Of a stretch of DNA of 64,000 nt, positions 10,086-20,900 are shown in pieces; within the stretch, counting starts at the first letter, position 1, and every line of letters starts with the position of its first letter. Source of the DNA: Staphylococcus sp. (GTDB lineage Bacteria; Bacteroidota; Bacteroidia; Bacteroidales; Muribaculaceae); assembly GCA_023665865.1 (NCBI GenBank), contig JAMPDC010000001.1, positions 2,555,659-2,619,658 on the forward strand. Direction: 5' to 3'. Below the pieces are notes generated by a model. That model searched no databases. It saw nothing but the letters and a program-made list of their open reading frames with translations, and had not been told where the DNA came from. A program made the translations under genes and the position numbers.

Positions 10086-10241
10086 ATGGAAAAGACTAAC
10101 AAAAAAGAGAAAGAGGTAAAATCCTCACAGAAATATCCAGGTGTAAGTGTTAACATCGCCGATGACAACAAGGTCAATCCTGAGATGGTAAAGAATGATG
10201 TGAAGGAACTCAACAATAATCCGCGCAACAACGACCTCTGA
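10086..10241 (+). CDS. Small hydrophilic protein, 51 residues
   Basis: ATG at 10086 and TGA at 10239-10241 give a 51-residue protein beginning MEKTNKKEKEVKSSQKYPG and ending NNPRNNDL. It is highly charged and Asn/Lys-rich, with no signal peptide or membrane segment. It lies 73 bp after engB and is followed at once by a strong terminator, which supports a real transcription unit ending here. I do not recognise the family. Composition and terminator placement argue for a real gene; an RNA with a chance ORF is the alternative. Confidence 0.6.
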   Translation: MEKTNKKEKEVKSSQKYPGVSVNIADDNKVNPEMVKNDVKELNNNPRNNDL

Positions 10242-10273
10242 TTTTTAATATACAGAGGGAAAAAGATTCAGAG

Positions 10274-10318
10274 CTGCGGAATTGACAGCCGGTTATGCCG
10301 AGTCGGTCAGTTCCGCAG
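10274..10318 (+). terminator. Rho-independent terminator after the 51-residue ORF
   Basis: A 13-bp stem (CTGCGGAATTGAC with GTCAGTTCCGCAG, one wobble pair) is followed by TTTCTATTTG. Confidence 0.75.
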
Positions 10319-10382
10319 TTTCTATTTGTATAATCACAGGTTTTTTAACTTCAATAGTGGCATGATTTTGGAATAAAATTCT

Positions 10383-10390
10383 TAACTTTG
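10383..10390 (+). promoter_or_regulatory. -7 box (TAACTTTG) upstream of the CHU_C protein gene
   Basis: Exact TAnnTTTG match 53 bp before the ATG at 10443. No TTTG at the right distance upstream. Confidence 0.5.
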
Positions 10391-10442
10391 TAAGTTAAGA
10401 GGCCGTTTAAATGCGGCCTTTCCGAAACACCCTCTAAGATTC

Positions 10443-11759
10443 ATGAAAAGAACCTCAGCGATAATCATCCTTATGGCAGCGTGTGGCATAATGACGCCAC
10501 TATCCGCTGCGGCGCTCACATGGAACGGCGCCGACAGGAGTGTCATCAACGTCACTCCAGCTTCATCGACAGGACTTGACCAGATCTGTGTCGTATATAC
10601 GACACAGGGCTTGAGTGTCGGTGTCGCTGCATCGTCGCCGGCCGATGTGAAATGGTCGCGTTTCTCTAATCTCGGGGGCGGATATGCAGAGGAACTGACC
10701 GATGTCACATATTCCTCGGGCATGTCGGTGCTCAATCATGTCGAAGGCGATATGGGCTACATCGTCGAGACCGGCGGACGGCAGTATTGTTTCTGGGTGG
10801 TCGACTACAGTAAGCATCCGCTCACTCTCAACTCTGTGGCAGAGTCGGATGAGAAAGACTGCTCGTTTACGATGCTTGATGTCGACGGCAGCGGTGATGA
10901 GATAGTTTACTATACCGTCAACGGACGTCGCATGACCCTTGACCGTGAGATAAAGGTTGCCTACAGGACGCTTACGGCCGATGCGGAAAACTTCCAGTAT
11001 GTGGAGACAGCGGCCGAACAGAGTTTCAGTCATCTGTCACATCCCCTGCGTGTGGCTGCTCCCCTATGTCAGACTGAATTTGTCGTCACCGGCGACAGAT
11101 TTCTCAAAGCGTGGGGCGAGACTGTTGAAGCGGAGTCGCCGATGATCCAGCCTTACTCCGTACAGGCTATGACAAGAGTCGAGCAGACCATCCGCGATGC
11201 TGACAATGAGGTCAGCGGTGGCGGCGGTGGCGGTGATCTGGGTGGATCGGCTCCATGTGAGATTAAATTTGAGGCTGTGGTGACCGATGGCGCACTTTTC
11301 AAGGAGTGGCAACTGTCGAGTTATCCGGAATTTGACGATTTCAGTCTCCGTATGCAGGAATTGTCGTTCACCCATACTTTTACTGAAGAGGGGAACACCT
11401 ACATCCGCTTTGTCTGCGCCAATGATGACGGCGCGTGCGAGTATTACAGCGATGTCTACACTGTCTCCATCGGCGCTTCATCGTTGAGATGTCCCAACGC
11501 TTTCTCGCCCGGCAACAACGATGGTGTCAACGATGAGTGGAAGGTGAGCTATGCGAGCATAGTGAGCTTCGAGTGTCATATTTTTGACCGCTATGGCCGC
11601 AAGATCATCTCTCTCAGCGATCCGTCGCAAGGCTGGGATGGGAAATTTAAAGGGAAGCTCGTGCCGACAGGTGTCTACTATTACGTCATCAAGGCCCGCG
11701 GCGCGGATGGGAAAGACTATGATCTCTCCGGGGATATAAATATCCTCAACTATAAATGA
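10443..11759 (+). CDS. Secreted protein with gliding-motility-type (CHU_C) C-terminal domain
   Basis: 438 residues: signal peptide (MKRTSAIIILMAACGIMTPLSAAA), a beta-rich body, a glycine tract (SGGGGGGDLGG, residues about 258-268), and a C-terminal domain of about 85 residues with the usual signatures CPNAFSPGNNDGVNDEW, FDRYGRK, GWDGKFKGK and VPTGVYYYVIKA. That domain is the type B (CHU_C) sorting domain associated with type IX secretion in Bacteroidetes. I infer export to the cell surface, but no T9SS machinery gene is in this window. The function of the body is unknown. Confidence 0.8.
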   Translation: MKRTSAIIILMAACGIMTPLSAAALTWNGADRSVINVTPASSTGLDQICVVYTTQGLSVGVAASSPADVKWSRFSNLGGGYAEELTDVTYSSGMSVLNHVEGDMGYIVETGGRQYCFWVVDYSKHPLTLNSVAESDEKDCSFTMLDVDGSGDEIVYYTVNGRRMTLDREIKVAYRTLTADAENFQYVETAAEQSFSHLSHPLRVAAPLCQTEFVVTGDRFLKAWGETVEAESPMIQPYSVQAMTRVEQTIRDADNEVSGGGGGGDLGGSAPCEIKFEAVVTDGALFKEWQLSSYPEFDDFSLRMQELSFTHTFTEEGNTYIRFVCANDDGACEYYSDVYTVSIGASSLRCPNAFSPGNNDGVNDEWKVSYASIVSFECHIFDRYGRKIISLSDPSQGWDGKFKGKLVPTGVYYYVIKARGADGKDYDLSGDINILNYK

Positions 11760-11822
11760 CGGCATGTCTGACTATATATATATATCAAACCTAATCCATA
11801 AACGTTTACAATCTCAACTGAA

Positions 11823-12803
11823 ATGAAAAATTATTCCAAATATATTCTCGGATCAGTCGGAGCGTTGGCTCTGTTTGCATTTTTTGTACCAGCTGAAGAG
11901 GTTTCGGCCCATTCTGGAAGCAAATCGGATGAGACAATGGTCTGTTCGGTGGTTGTCAACCCTGAAATTCCGACGTCGATTAACTTTGCCGGGCAGAAGA
12001 TTGATCTCGACAAGACAGACCGTTGGGAGCGTCTCGACCGTGAACTCACGGCCATGGCTTATACACATGGCAATACTCTGCTCGCCATCAAGCGTGCCAA
12101 CCGCTATTTCCCTGTCCTGGCCCCGATATTGAAGAAAAACGGGGTGCCCGACGATATGATCTATCTCGCGGTTATAGAAAGTACGCTCAATCCGCGTGCC
12201 CTCTCTGGGGCCAAGGCAGGTGGCCTCTGGCAGTTCATGCCTTCGACGGCAAAGGAATATGGCCTTGAGGTCAACGATTCTGTCGACGAACGCTATGATC
12301 CAGTAAAGGCTACTGAAGCAGCTTGCCGATATCTCAAGAATGCCTACGCAAAGTATGGTAATTGGGAGTCGGTGGCAGCGAGCTACAACGGGGGCATGGC
12401 CCGGATTTCCAACGAACTTGCCTCTCAGCAGGTGGATACTGCCTACGACCTATATCTTGCTGATGAAACAATGAGATACATGTTCAGACTGCTGGCGATG
12501 AAGCTGCTGATGGAAAATCCGCGTGAATATGGCTTCATCCTTTCGCCGGATCAGCTTTACCAACCTATGGCCTACAGGACGGTTGAGGTCAACACTCCTG
12601 TCGACGACTGGGCGGCCTGGGCGAAGGCTCAGGGCATTGACTACATGACTCTCCGCGAACACAACCCCTGGATACGGGCCAAGGCTCTTCCCAACAAAAC
12701 GGGTAAGACATATAAAGTAAATATCCCGACCGAAGAATCAATGTCGCGGTCGAAACAGAAAAAATCGGTCTACAACCCTGCATGGGTGACAGACGTGAAG
12801 TAA
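11823..12803 (+). CDS. Lytic transglycosylase (SLT domain)
   Basis: 326 residues with an N-terminal signal segment (YILGSVGALALFAFFVPA). The SLT domain holds the catalytic Glu119 in AVIES followed by GAKAGGLWQFMPSTAKEYG and later SYNGGMARI, all typical of MltD-like lytic transglycosylases that cleave peptidoglycan to 1,6-anhydroMurNAc ends. No clear LysM repeats are seen in the C-terminus, which is short and ends Lys-rich. The stop is 3 bp before the uvrA start, so the two genes are probably co-transcribed. Confidence 0.9.
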   Translation: MKNYSKYILGSVGALALFAFFVPAEEVSAHSGSKSDETMVCSVVVNPEIPTSINFAGQKIDLDKTDRWERLDRELTAMAYTHGNTLLAIKRANRYFPVLAPILKKNGVPDDMIYLAVIESTLNPRALSGAKAGGLWQFMPSTAKEYGLEVNDSVDERYDPVKATEAACRYLKNAYAKYGNWESVAASYNGGMARISNELASQQVDTAYDLYLADETMRYMFRLLAMKLLMENPREYGFILSPDQLYQPMAYRTVEVNTPVDDWAAWAKAQGIDYMTLREHNPWIRAKALPNKTGKTYKVNIPTEESMSRSKQKKSVYNPAWVTDVK

Positions 12804-12806
12804 AAA

Positions 12807-15695
12807 ATGACGACTGAAAAGAACAAACAGCAACTTAATCCGGCCATCGTCTCAGGCCCAGGCTCAAAAGGCATGCTTTCTGTTCAGGGAGCGCGTGTCC
12901 ACAACCTTAAAAATATAGATGTGGACATCCCCCACAACACACTTACCGTAATCACCGGGCTCAGTGGCAGCGGCAAGTCTTCGCTGGCTTTCGACACAAT
13001 CTTTGCCGAAGGTCAGCGACGCTACATAGAAACGTTTTCGGCCTACGCACGCAATATGCTCGGAAATCTGGAGCGCCCGGACGTAGACAACATCACCGGC
13101 CTGAGCCCTGTGATAGCCATCGAGCAGAAGACCATCAACAAGAATCCGCGAAGCACCATCGGGACGACCACTGAGGTCTATGATTTCCTGCGTCTTCTCT
13201 ATGCGCGAGCCGGTACGGCAGTCAGCTATATAACCGGCGAGCCGATGGTCAAATATACCCGCGAACAGATTGTCAATCTTATTCTTGAGAAATTTGACGG
13301 CCACAAGGTCTATATCCTCGCGCCTCTTGTCAAGAACCGCAAGGGACACTACAAGGAACTGTTTGAACAGCTCCGTAAGAAGGGCTTCCTGACTGTACGT
13401 GTCGACGGAGAACTACGCGATCTGACGCTCAACATGATGGTTGACCGCTACAGGAATCATGATATTGAGCTTGTGATCGACCGTCTGAAAGTTTATGCCA
13501 AAGATATGAGTCGCCTTGACTCGACTGTCCAGGATGCTTTGCGTCAGGGCGACAAGCAGGTGATGGTCTATGATGTGGACGACGATAAGGTCAGCTATTT
13601 TTCACAGACGCTAATGGATGCGGCCAATGGTATATCGTACCGTGAGCCGGCCCCACATAATTTTTCTTTCAATTCACCGCTCGGCGCCTGTCCCCACTGC
13701 AAGGGATTGGGATATGTCAATATCGTTGACCGGGAGAAAATCATCCCCAATCCCTCACAGTCAATCCACGAGGGTGCGATCCTGCCGCTTGGAAAGTATC
13801 GCAATGCCATGGTGTTCTGGCAGATAGATGCGATTTGTAAAAAGTATGGCTGCACGATAAAGACTCCTGTCAGCAAATTGCCGGAGGAGGCCATGAACGA
13901 GATACTCAACGGTACCTCGGAGCGTCTTGCCATCGAGAATGAAACGATGGCGACCTACAACTATTTTCAGACCTATGACGGACTGGTGAAATATATCGAG
14001 ATGCAGCAGAGTGACGAGTCGTCGGCCGCAGCCAAGAAATGGAGTGAGGGCTTTTTCTCCCGCGGAGTCTGTCCGGTCTGCAACGGAGACCGTCTGAACC
14101 GTGAGGCGCTACATTTCTTTGTCGATGGTAAGAATATAGCCGAGCTTGCCCGCATGGATATTTCAGATCTCTATGAGTGGTCACAGGGACTTGAAGATCG
14201 GCTTTCACCGACTCAGTCGGTCATCGCCCACGAAATCATGAAGGAAATCAGGAGCCGCCTGCGCTTTCTGATCGATGTCGGACTTGACTATCTTCAGCTT
14301 AACCGTGCATCCGCCACTCTGTCGGGTGGTGAAAGCCAGCGTATCCGTCTGGCCACACAACTCGGCAGCCAGTTGGTCAATGTGCTTTATATTCTCGATG
14401 AGCCCTCTATCGGATTGCACCAGCGGGACAACCGCCGGCTCATTGACTCACTCAAACGTCTGCGCGATGCTTCAAACTCGATCCTTGTTGTCGAACACGA
14501 CAAGGACATAATGCTTGAAGCCGACCATGTGGTAGATATCGGTCCGAAGGCCGGGCGCAAGGGCGGGGAGGTAGTGTTCAGCGGCACACCGGCAGAAATG
14601 CTTGAGACCGACACTTTGACAGCGCGCTATCTCAACGGGAGCGAGATGATACCCTGGAAAAAGACTCCGCGCAAAGGGAGCGGAAAGAAGCTCGTGCTCC
14701 GCGGTGCGAAGGGGAATAATCTTAAGGATGTCACCCTTACGTTGCCGCTTGGTAAACTTGTCTGTGTCTCCGGAGTGTCGGGGAGCGGAAAGTCGTCGAT
14801 CGTCAACGCCACATTGCAGCCTATACTCAGTCAGAAATTCTATAGATCCCACACGGCTCCGTTGCCCTACGAGAAGATCGAGGGTATCGAGAATATAGAT
14901 AAGGTTGTGACTGTTGACCAATCTCCGTTAGGAAAGTCACCACGCTCGAATCCGGCTACATACACGGGAGTGTTCACAGCCATCCGTGATCTCTATTCAT
15001 CTCTGTCGGAAGCAAAGATCAGGGGCTATCGTCCGGGACGTTTCTCCTTCAATGTCGCAGGAGGCCGCTGCGAGACCTGCATGGGCAATGGCTACAAGAC
15101 TATAGAGATGAATTTTCTCCCGGACGTGTTGGTGCCTTGTGAGACCTGCGGCGGTAAGCGATACAACCGTGAGACTCTGGAGGTGAGATTTAAAGGAAAG
15201 TCGATCGCCGACGTTCTTGACATGACCATCAATCAGGCTGTGGAATTTTTCTCCGGCATACCTTCGATCATCAACAAGATAAAGGTGCTTCAGGATATAG
15301 GCCTTGGCTACATCAAACTCGGTCAGCCATCGTCGACGCTGTCAGGTGGCGAGAATCAGCGTGTGAAGCTTGCAACCGAGCTGTCGCGCCGTGACACCGG
15401 CAACACGCTTTTCATTCTCGACGAACCGACAACGGGATTGCATTTCGATGATATCAGAGTGTTGCTCAATGTGCTCAACCGTCTTGTCGACAAGGGTAAC
15501 ACTGTCCTTGTCATCGAACACAATATTGAGGTGATAAGTGCAGCCGACTACATAATCGATATGGGGCCGGGCGGTGGCAAGAACGGCGGTCATATAATAG
15601 CGACAGGTACTCCTCAGCAGATAGCGAAGACAGACTCGCCTACCGCTCCTTTCATCCGTGAGACAATCGAAGCCCAGGCTTCGGTAGCAGGATGA
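12807..15695 (+). CDS. uvrA: Excinuclease ABC subunit A
   Basis: 962 residues, normal for UvrA. This is the damage-recognition ATPase of nucleotide excision repair, acting with UvrB on DNA. Two ABC modules are visible: Walker [10 protein letters not shown] near residue 53 and GVSGSGKSS near residue 655, signatures LSGGESQR and LSGGENQR, and Walker B segments [11 protein letters not shown] and [11 protein letters not shown]. Zinc-binding cysteines occur as CPHCKG/CPVCNG in the first half and [16 protein letters not shown] in the second. A bidirectional terminator follows. Confidence 0.97.
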   Translation: MTTEKNKQQLNPAIVSGPGSKGMLSVQGARVHNLKNIDVDIPHNTLTVITGLSGSGKSSLAFDTIFAEGQRRYIETFSAYARNMLGNLERPDVDNITGLSPVIAIEQKTINKNPRSTIGTTTEVYDFLRLLYARAGTAVSYITGEPMVKYTREQIVNLILEKFDGHKVYILAPLVKNRKGHYKELFEQLRKKGFLTVRVDGELRDLTLNMMVDRYRNHDIELVIDRLKVYAKDMSRLDSTVQDALRQGDKQVMVYDVDDDKVSYFSQTLMDAANGISYREPAPHNFSFNSPLGACPHCKGLGYVNIVDREKIIPNPSQSIHEGAILPLGKYRNAMVFWQIDAICKKYGCTIKTPVSKLPEEAMNEILNGTSERLAIENETMATYNYFQTYDGLVKYIEMQQSDESSAAAKKWSEGFFSRGVCPVCNGDRLNREALHFFVDGKNIAELARMDISDLYEWSQGLEDRLSPTQSVIAHEIMKEIRSRLRFLIDVGLDYLQLNRASATLSGGESQRIRLATQLGSQLVNVLYILDEPSIGLHQRDNRRLIDSLKRLRDASNSILVVEHDKDIMLEADHVVDIGPKAGRKGGEVVFSGTPAEMLETDTLTARYLNGSEMIPWKKTPRKGSGKKLVLRGAKGNNLKDVTLTLPLGKLVCVSGVSGSGKSSIVNATLQPILSQKFYRSHTAPLPYEKIEGIENIDKVVTVDQSPLGKSPRSNPATYTGVFTAIRDLYSSLSEAKIRGYRPGRFSFNVAGGRCETCMGNGYKTIEMNFLPDVLVPCETCGGKRYNRETLEVRFKGKSIADVLDMTINQAVEFFSGIPSIINKIKVLQDIGLGYIKLGQPSSTLSGGENQRVKLATELSRRDTGNTLFILDEPTTGLHFDDIRVLLNVLNRLVDKGNTVLVIEHNIEVISAADYIIDMGPGGGKNGGHIIATGTPQQIAKTDSPTAPFIRETIEAQASVAG

Positions 15696-15716
15696 GGTAG
15701 CAGGAACGATATGTAT

Positions 15717-15771
15717 AAAAAACGACCGATGCTCTCTCAGTTTCATGCTGAAATCGCATCGGTCGTTTTTT
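15717..15771 (+). terminator. Bidirectional terminator between uvrA and the convergent LTxxQ-like gene
   Basis: A perfect 16-bp inverted repeat (A6 + CGACCGATGC with GCATCGGTCG + T6) ends in T-tracts on both strands, serving both convergent genes. Confidence 0.9.
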
Positions 15772-15815
15772 ATATTGGCAAGTGCTTCAACCTTAAATCA
15801 TGATGTCTACCGGAA

Positions 15816-16433
15816 TTATCTTTGTGCGTGATAAGGGAACACTTTGATGAGGCCATTGTCAATGTAGAATGATCCATCATCGTTGACAGCGGCACTGTTC
15901 TGCTGATTCTGTCCTTTGGCGCATTGGCGGTTCTTGTTACAATTCTCGCGGTTCTTATTGCCGCGTATTGCCTGATCCTTACCGCCTTTTTTGTTGCCAT
16001 GAGCTTTGGCTGCGTGACCGTGGTGAGGCTTCTGTCTTGCGCCACGTTCGAGATAACTGTTTTCGAGGAATTGGACATACTGCTCAGGAGTAAGGATTGA
16101 TTTCACCTGGGCGAGATAATCCTTGCGTGCCTGCTGCTTCTGCTGGGCTTTCTGCTGTTTCTGAGCTTGTCTTTCATCTTTGGATGACTGCTGTTTGCAC
16201 TGTTTTCCTTTAACATTAGGGCAGTTGAGAGCCTTGAGCTGTGACTGCTGCTGCTCGGTCAGGTTAAGCCCGGCGAATGGATTGTTGCATTTCGACTCTT
16301 TAGGCGCACAGCTTTTCTGGCTGCATGTGGTATTGGGGTTGGTGCAGTTTTGCGGAGACTGGGACTGAGCCGAAGCTGAGACCCCGGTCATGGCTGCGAG
16401 AAAAACTGCGATACTTAAAAATGTCTTTTTCAT
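15816..16433 (-). CDS. Periplasmic Gln/Lys-rich protein with LTxxQ-like motifs
   Basis: 205 residues with a clear signal peptide (MKKTFLSIAVFLAAMTGVSASAQ). Two LTxxQ-like motifs (LNLTEQQQSQLKAL near 55 and SILTPEQYVQFLEN near 113) recall the Spy/CpxP family of periplasmic chaperone-like proteins. Several cysteines (residues about 30-50 and 74-83) and a Gln/Lys low-complexity stretch lie between them. The C-terminal third is His/Lys/Asn-rich (KPHHGHAAKAHGNKKGGK) and might bind metal. Family assignment is tentative. It stands alone, convergent with uvrA. Confidence 0.65.
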   Translation of the reverse strand: MKKTFLSIAVFLAAMTGVSASAQSQSPQNCTNPNTTCSQKSCAPKESKCNNPFAGLNLTEQQQSQLKALNCPNVKGKQCKQQSSKDERQAQKQQKAQQKQQARKDYLAQVKSILTPEQYVQFLENSYLERGARQKPHHGHAAKAHGNKKGGKDQAIRGNKNRENCNKNRQCAKGQNQQNSAAVNDDGSFYIDNGLIKVFPYHAQR

Positions 16434-16789
16434 AATCTGTGTGTGTTATATTGAGGAGTTTATAATTTCGGATATGGACACATCTTTTCGGCCTGTGTTC
16501 ATGAATAAGACAATTAAAAAGAGAGTTGGTTTAAAAGTCGGTCAATGGATTTAACATACTTTGTACCAATGGTTAAAAGATTTCAGTCTATTGTAAAAAT
16601 CCTTGGCAGAAGGTGTTTTTGTCGCCTAAAGACGGGAGATTGACGTCTTAGTGTTGAATTATATCGGGAAAATGATTAAATTTGCATGTTAAATGCGATT
16701 CTAACGGCTGTATCAGCTCTTTGGACTCTCACAATAAAGTATATAAAACAGCAATTTGCGATAAAACCAACAACCATACCCGATAACTC
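16434..16789. other. Intergenic region between divergent genes
   Basis: AT-rich, with no ORF I can support. It contains the promoter at 16653-16684 and a small hairpin-forming TAAAGACG...CGTCTTA at about 16627-16650. No promoter for the minus-strand gene was recognised. Confidence 0.6.
16653..16684 (+). promoter_or_regulatory. Promoter for the thioredoxin-fold lipoprotein gene
   Basis: GTTG at 16653-16656, 20 bp, then TAAATTTG at 16677-16684: a near-exact Bacteroidetes promoter. It predicts a leader of about 100 nt. Confidence 0.65.
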
Positions 16790-17881
16790 ATGAATAAATC
16801 AGGCAAATTCATAGCCTTTTCGCTTTTGGCGATGCTTGCGTCTTGCTCAGGTGGAAACAAGTGGCATCTCGACGGTAAGATAACCGGTCTCAATGAAGAT
16901 GATATAGTGGTCATTGAAGGAAATAACCAAGGATATTGGTATCCTATGGATACAATTAAGGTTTCATCCAACGGTTCGTATTCATACAGCCATGAGGCTC
17001 AGGGTTATCCCGACATTTACCGTCTGAGAGTAGGCGAGAAGTCGGTATATTTTCCTATCGACAGCATAGAGTCTGTGTCGCTTTCGGCAGAGGCTCCGGC
17101 GATTGACGCAAACTATACTCTCAGCGGTACTCCGCAAGCTCTCAATCTGGCTCGTGTCGACAGCATGCTCATGGCGACGGCGGCCCGCGGAGGTGTCGGA
17201 GCTGTAGCTACAGATCCCGATCTTAAACGTGCGCTCGGAGAAATCATCATAGCCGACCCGGCCGGTATCGTGCCTTATTATATCATCAACAAGAGTGTCG
17301 GGGGAAAGCCTCTGTTCAATCCTGCGGTCAAATCCGACCTCCGTATCATTGGTGCTGTGGCTAATGCTTTCAATGAACGCCGTCCGTCGGATCCGCGCAC
17401 AAGCTATCTGCGTCAGCTCTTCATCAGCAACCGTCCGCGTCAGGCATCTGAAGGCAACTATACTGTGGCCAATGAGGTCCGTGCCTTTGACATCAATCTT
17501 TTTGACAACACAGGCAAGCAGCACTCGCTCCTCGATCTGACTTCTAAGGGCAAGGTTGTACTCCTCAATTTCACAGCCTATACCGCAGCCGATTCGCCCG
17601 CCTTCAATGTGCTGCTTAATAAAATCTATGAGAAGTATCATGCGCAGGGGCTGGAGATCTATCAGGTAGCTTTTGACGCTGATGAGTATGCGTGGAAGCA
17701 GACAGCCAAGAATCTGCCTTGGATCACCGTGCTCAACGGCCCTGCTGACGGCGACAAGGCTCTCAGAGACTATAATGTCGGAGCTCTCCCCGCCATATTT
17801 ATCTTTGACCGTAATGGAGACATCGTTGAGAGAGTGACTGATCTCGAGACTCTTGACGCTGCTGTCGCAAAACGTCTTTGA
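16790..17881 (+). CDS. Lipoprotein with DUF4369-like and redox-inactive thioredoxin-like domains
   Basis: 363 residues. The lipoprotein signal ends in the lipobox LASC (Cys19, MLASCSGGN). Residues about 24-110 look like the DUF4369 domain often found before TlpA-type thioredoxins. Residues about 230-360 have the TlpA/AhpC fold (GKVVLLNFTAYTAADSPAF, then VGALPAIFIFDRNGDIV with the cis-Pro region). The position of the redox CxxC holds TAAD, so it cannot act as a disulfide oxidoreductase. It probably binds or scaffolds something in the envelope. It has its own promoter; tamB follows 44 bp later. Confidence 0.75.
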   Translation: MNKSGKFIAFSLLAMLASCSGGNKWHLDGKITGLNEDDIVVIEGNNQGYWYPMDTIKVSSNGSYSYSHEAQGYPDIYRLRVGEKSVYFPIDSIESVSLSAEAPAIDANYTLSGTPQALNLARVDSMLMATAARGGVGAVATDPDLKRALGEIIIADPAGIVPYYIINKSVGGKPLFNPAVKSDLRIIGAVANAFNERRPSDPRTSYLRQLFISNRPRQASEGNYTVANEVRAFDINLFDNTGKQHSLLDLTSKGKVVLLNFTAYTAADSPAFNVLLNKIYEKYHAQGLEIYQVAFDADEYAWKQTAKNLPWITVLNGPADGDKALRDYNVGALPAIFIFDRNGDIVERVTDLETLDAAVAKRL

Positions 17882-17925
17882 ATATATAAGTAATCACGGC
17901 AATAGCCTGACTTACAGCGACTGAG

Positions 17926-20900
17926 TTGAAAACCCTTTATAGGATTCTGCGTTTCACTCTTGTGATTGTGATAGTGCTGCCGCTGGCGGTGCCATTATTG
18001 CTGTATGTCTTGCTATCGTTGCCGGGAGTACAACAGGAAATAGCCGGGCGTGCCGAGCGTGAGCTCTCGGCATTGCTCGGCACTTCTGTAGAAATAGGTG
18101 AGGTGAGTGTCGCACCGTTTAACCGTGTGGTGCTTAACGATGTCGTCGTGAAAGATATGTCCGGGACCAAAGCTCTCACAGTCGGGCATCTCGGTGCAGG
18201 CATCAGCATCGGTGAAAGTCTATGGAAGCACCACCCAGTCATTTCCTATGTGGAGATTATTGATTTAGATTTGAGACTCTACAAGGATAGTGCGGGTGCC
18301 CAGCTGAATATCCAACCTATCATTGACCGGTTTAAATCGGAAGAGAAGAAGGAGCCTGCAGCCTTTGATCTGGCTGTGAATCTTTTGGTCATACGGCGCA
18401 GCGATTTGCGGTATGATGTCAGAAATGTTGTCCCGCGTGATTCAGGAATGTTTGATCCGAATCATATCCATGTGACGGATCTCCGTGCCGATATTTGTGC
18501 TCCCAGGATTTCTGACAAGGGATTTGAGGTCGAGATAAAGCGAATGGGTGCCAACGAGCAGAGCGGCTTGCTTCTCAGAGAGTTCACATCGTCGGTCGTC
18601 ATTGGCTCCAAAACGATGACGGTCAATAACTTCCTCGTGGAGCTTGACAATTCGCGTCTCGCGCTCAACGACATGACCTTCACTTCGCCGCTCTCGGAAG
18701 ATTTTAATGTTTCCGGGATTCTCAAGTCGTCGGTAGAGACATTGCCTGACTCCTATCTGCTGCTGTCGGACCTGAGTCCTTTTGTCAAAGAGCTTGGCGA
18801 TATCAACGAGCGTCTTGACATAGATTTTGAGTTCGGAGGTAGCCCTGACAGCATCGTCGTCAGCCGCGTGGATCTGGAATTTCCCGAGCGTGACGCCCGC
18901 ATCAGCACTCATGGCTTCATCGGTAACCTTACGCGTGGACGCGATTCGGTTTCGGTGGACCTTCGGCGCTTGAATGTAGTTGCCAATGTGGATCATGCTC
19001 TCGGTTTCATGGCCTCGCCGTCGAGCATGCTCCATTCCCAATATGAAAAACTATTGCCGCTTGCTGCGCTTGGAGATATTGATCTGCTCGGAGACCTGAC
19101 GTTTACACCGGTCAGTCTTGACTTCAATGGATCGCTCAACACAGCCTGTGGAAATCTTGACATAGATGGCGGTTTCTTTAAAGCCGGCAGCTATGCTCCC
19201 ATGAGGGTTGACGGCAGGGTGTCGTCGGTGGCATTTGATCCTTCGCATCTCTTGCCACAGCTCGCTGCATTGACTGAAATCTCATTTGACTCCGAGGCCA
19301 ATCTCGTAATCGTCCCCGGAGGGGGAATAAACGGCAATGCCACGCTGTCGTTACCCAAAATAGACTGGAACGGCTATTCGTTCACAGATATCTCTGCTAA
19401 GGCGGATTTTGCCGGCAACCGGGTGGATGCCGAACTCAATTCGTCGTCGCCGTTGCTTGATTTCAGTATCACCGGTGGCGGTGACTTGAGAGGAGAGGCG
19501 GCAGTGAGTGAATTTTTTGCCGACGTCCGTCATGTATCATTCTCGCCGTTTGTCAAATCAGGCCGTTTCCAGAATTATGCGCTTGCCTGCGGTATTGACG
19601 CATCGGTCAAAGGGCGCAATCCGGACGATCTGGTGGGTTGGTTAAAGATTGTCGACATCAATCTGAGCAGCGCCGACGATAAGACTCTTGATATTCCCTA
19701 TATAGAGCTGGAGGCGGCAGGGACAGATTCTGCGCGGTTGATAAGTCTGCGTAGTCCGCAGGCCGATGCCGATCTAACCGGCCGATTCAAGGTCAAGAAG
19801 ATTGCGGATGAGGTCAAGAATATCCTTGCGACAGTATATCCGACTCTCATACCGGTAACAGATAGCACCGAAACAGGAGATATTGACTGCCGTCTGACGA
19901 TGACTGTAAAAGAGGATACAACTCTTTCCCGCTTTTTCAAACTGCCGGTCGATGTCATCTATCCGGCTACACTCAACTCGTATGTAAAGGGTGGGGCAGA
20001 GCCTGTCATGGGACTTGATTTTGACATTCCATATCTTAAAAATAAGGATAAACTGATTGAAGGAAGCCGCCTGTCGGTACTCGTCGACGGTGCGCTCAAT
20101 CGTTCGGAGTTTACAGCCAATACGGCTTTCCCGACTAAGGACGGCCTATTGAATCTTAAGATAAATTCAGCCGGAAGTAATGACTCTATAGATACCTATA
20201 TATCGTGGACAGTTGACAGGCAGGCGGAATTCAAGGGCAATTTTGATTTCACTACATTGTTCTCGCGTATTCCTGACACCAATGAGTTGCTGACGGAGAT
20301 TGCGATCAAGCCATCGCAGATGGTTTTCAACGATTCGGCATGGACAGTCAATCCGGGTGCGGTCCACATAGCTCCAGGACGAATAGTGGTCGACAATATC
20401 AACGGTGGACGACGCGGGCAGTCACTGAGCATCAATGGTGTCGCTTCGGCCGATTCGGTAGATCACATTGTCCTTAAGCTCAACAATATTGACCTCGACT
20501 ATATCTTCGATTCGCTCCAGTTGAGCGACGCGGTGCAGTTTGGAGGCCGTGCTACAGGTGATTTCTATGCGATGCGGGTTCTGTCGCCTGAGCCGATACT
20601 CTATACTCCGCGTCTGCAAGTGGAGGGACTGAAATACAATAACTGCGTCATGGGTGACGGTGATATACGTTCATCGTGGGACAACGCTACGAAGAGTGTG
20701 AAGATCAATGCCGTGATCAACCAGATCAACGACAGGCAATCGCTTATCGACGGCTATATCAAACCTATGACGGAGGAACTTGACTTCAAGTTTGTGGCCC
20801 GTAGTGCACCCGTTGGTTTCATGGCGCCGTTTATGGCCGCTTTCACCTCGCGGATTGGTGGTGAGGTGTCGGGTAACGCGCATCTCTATGGCACATTCAA

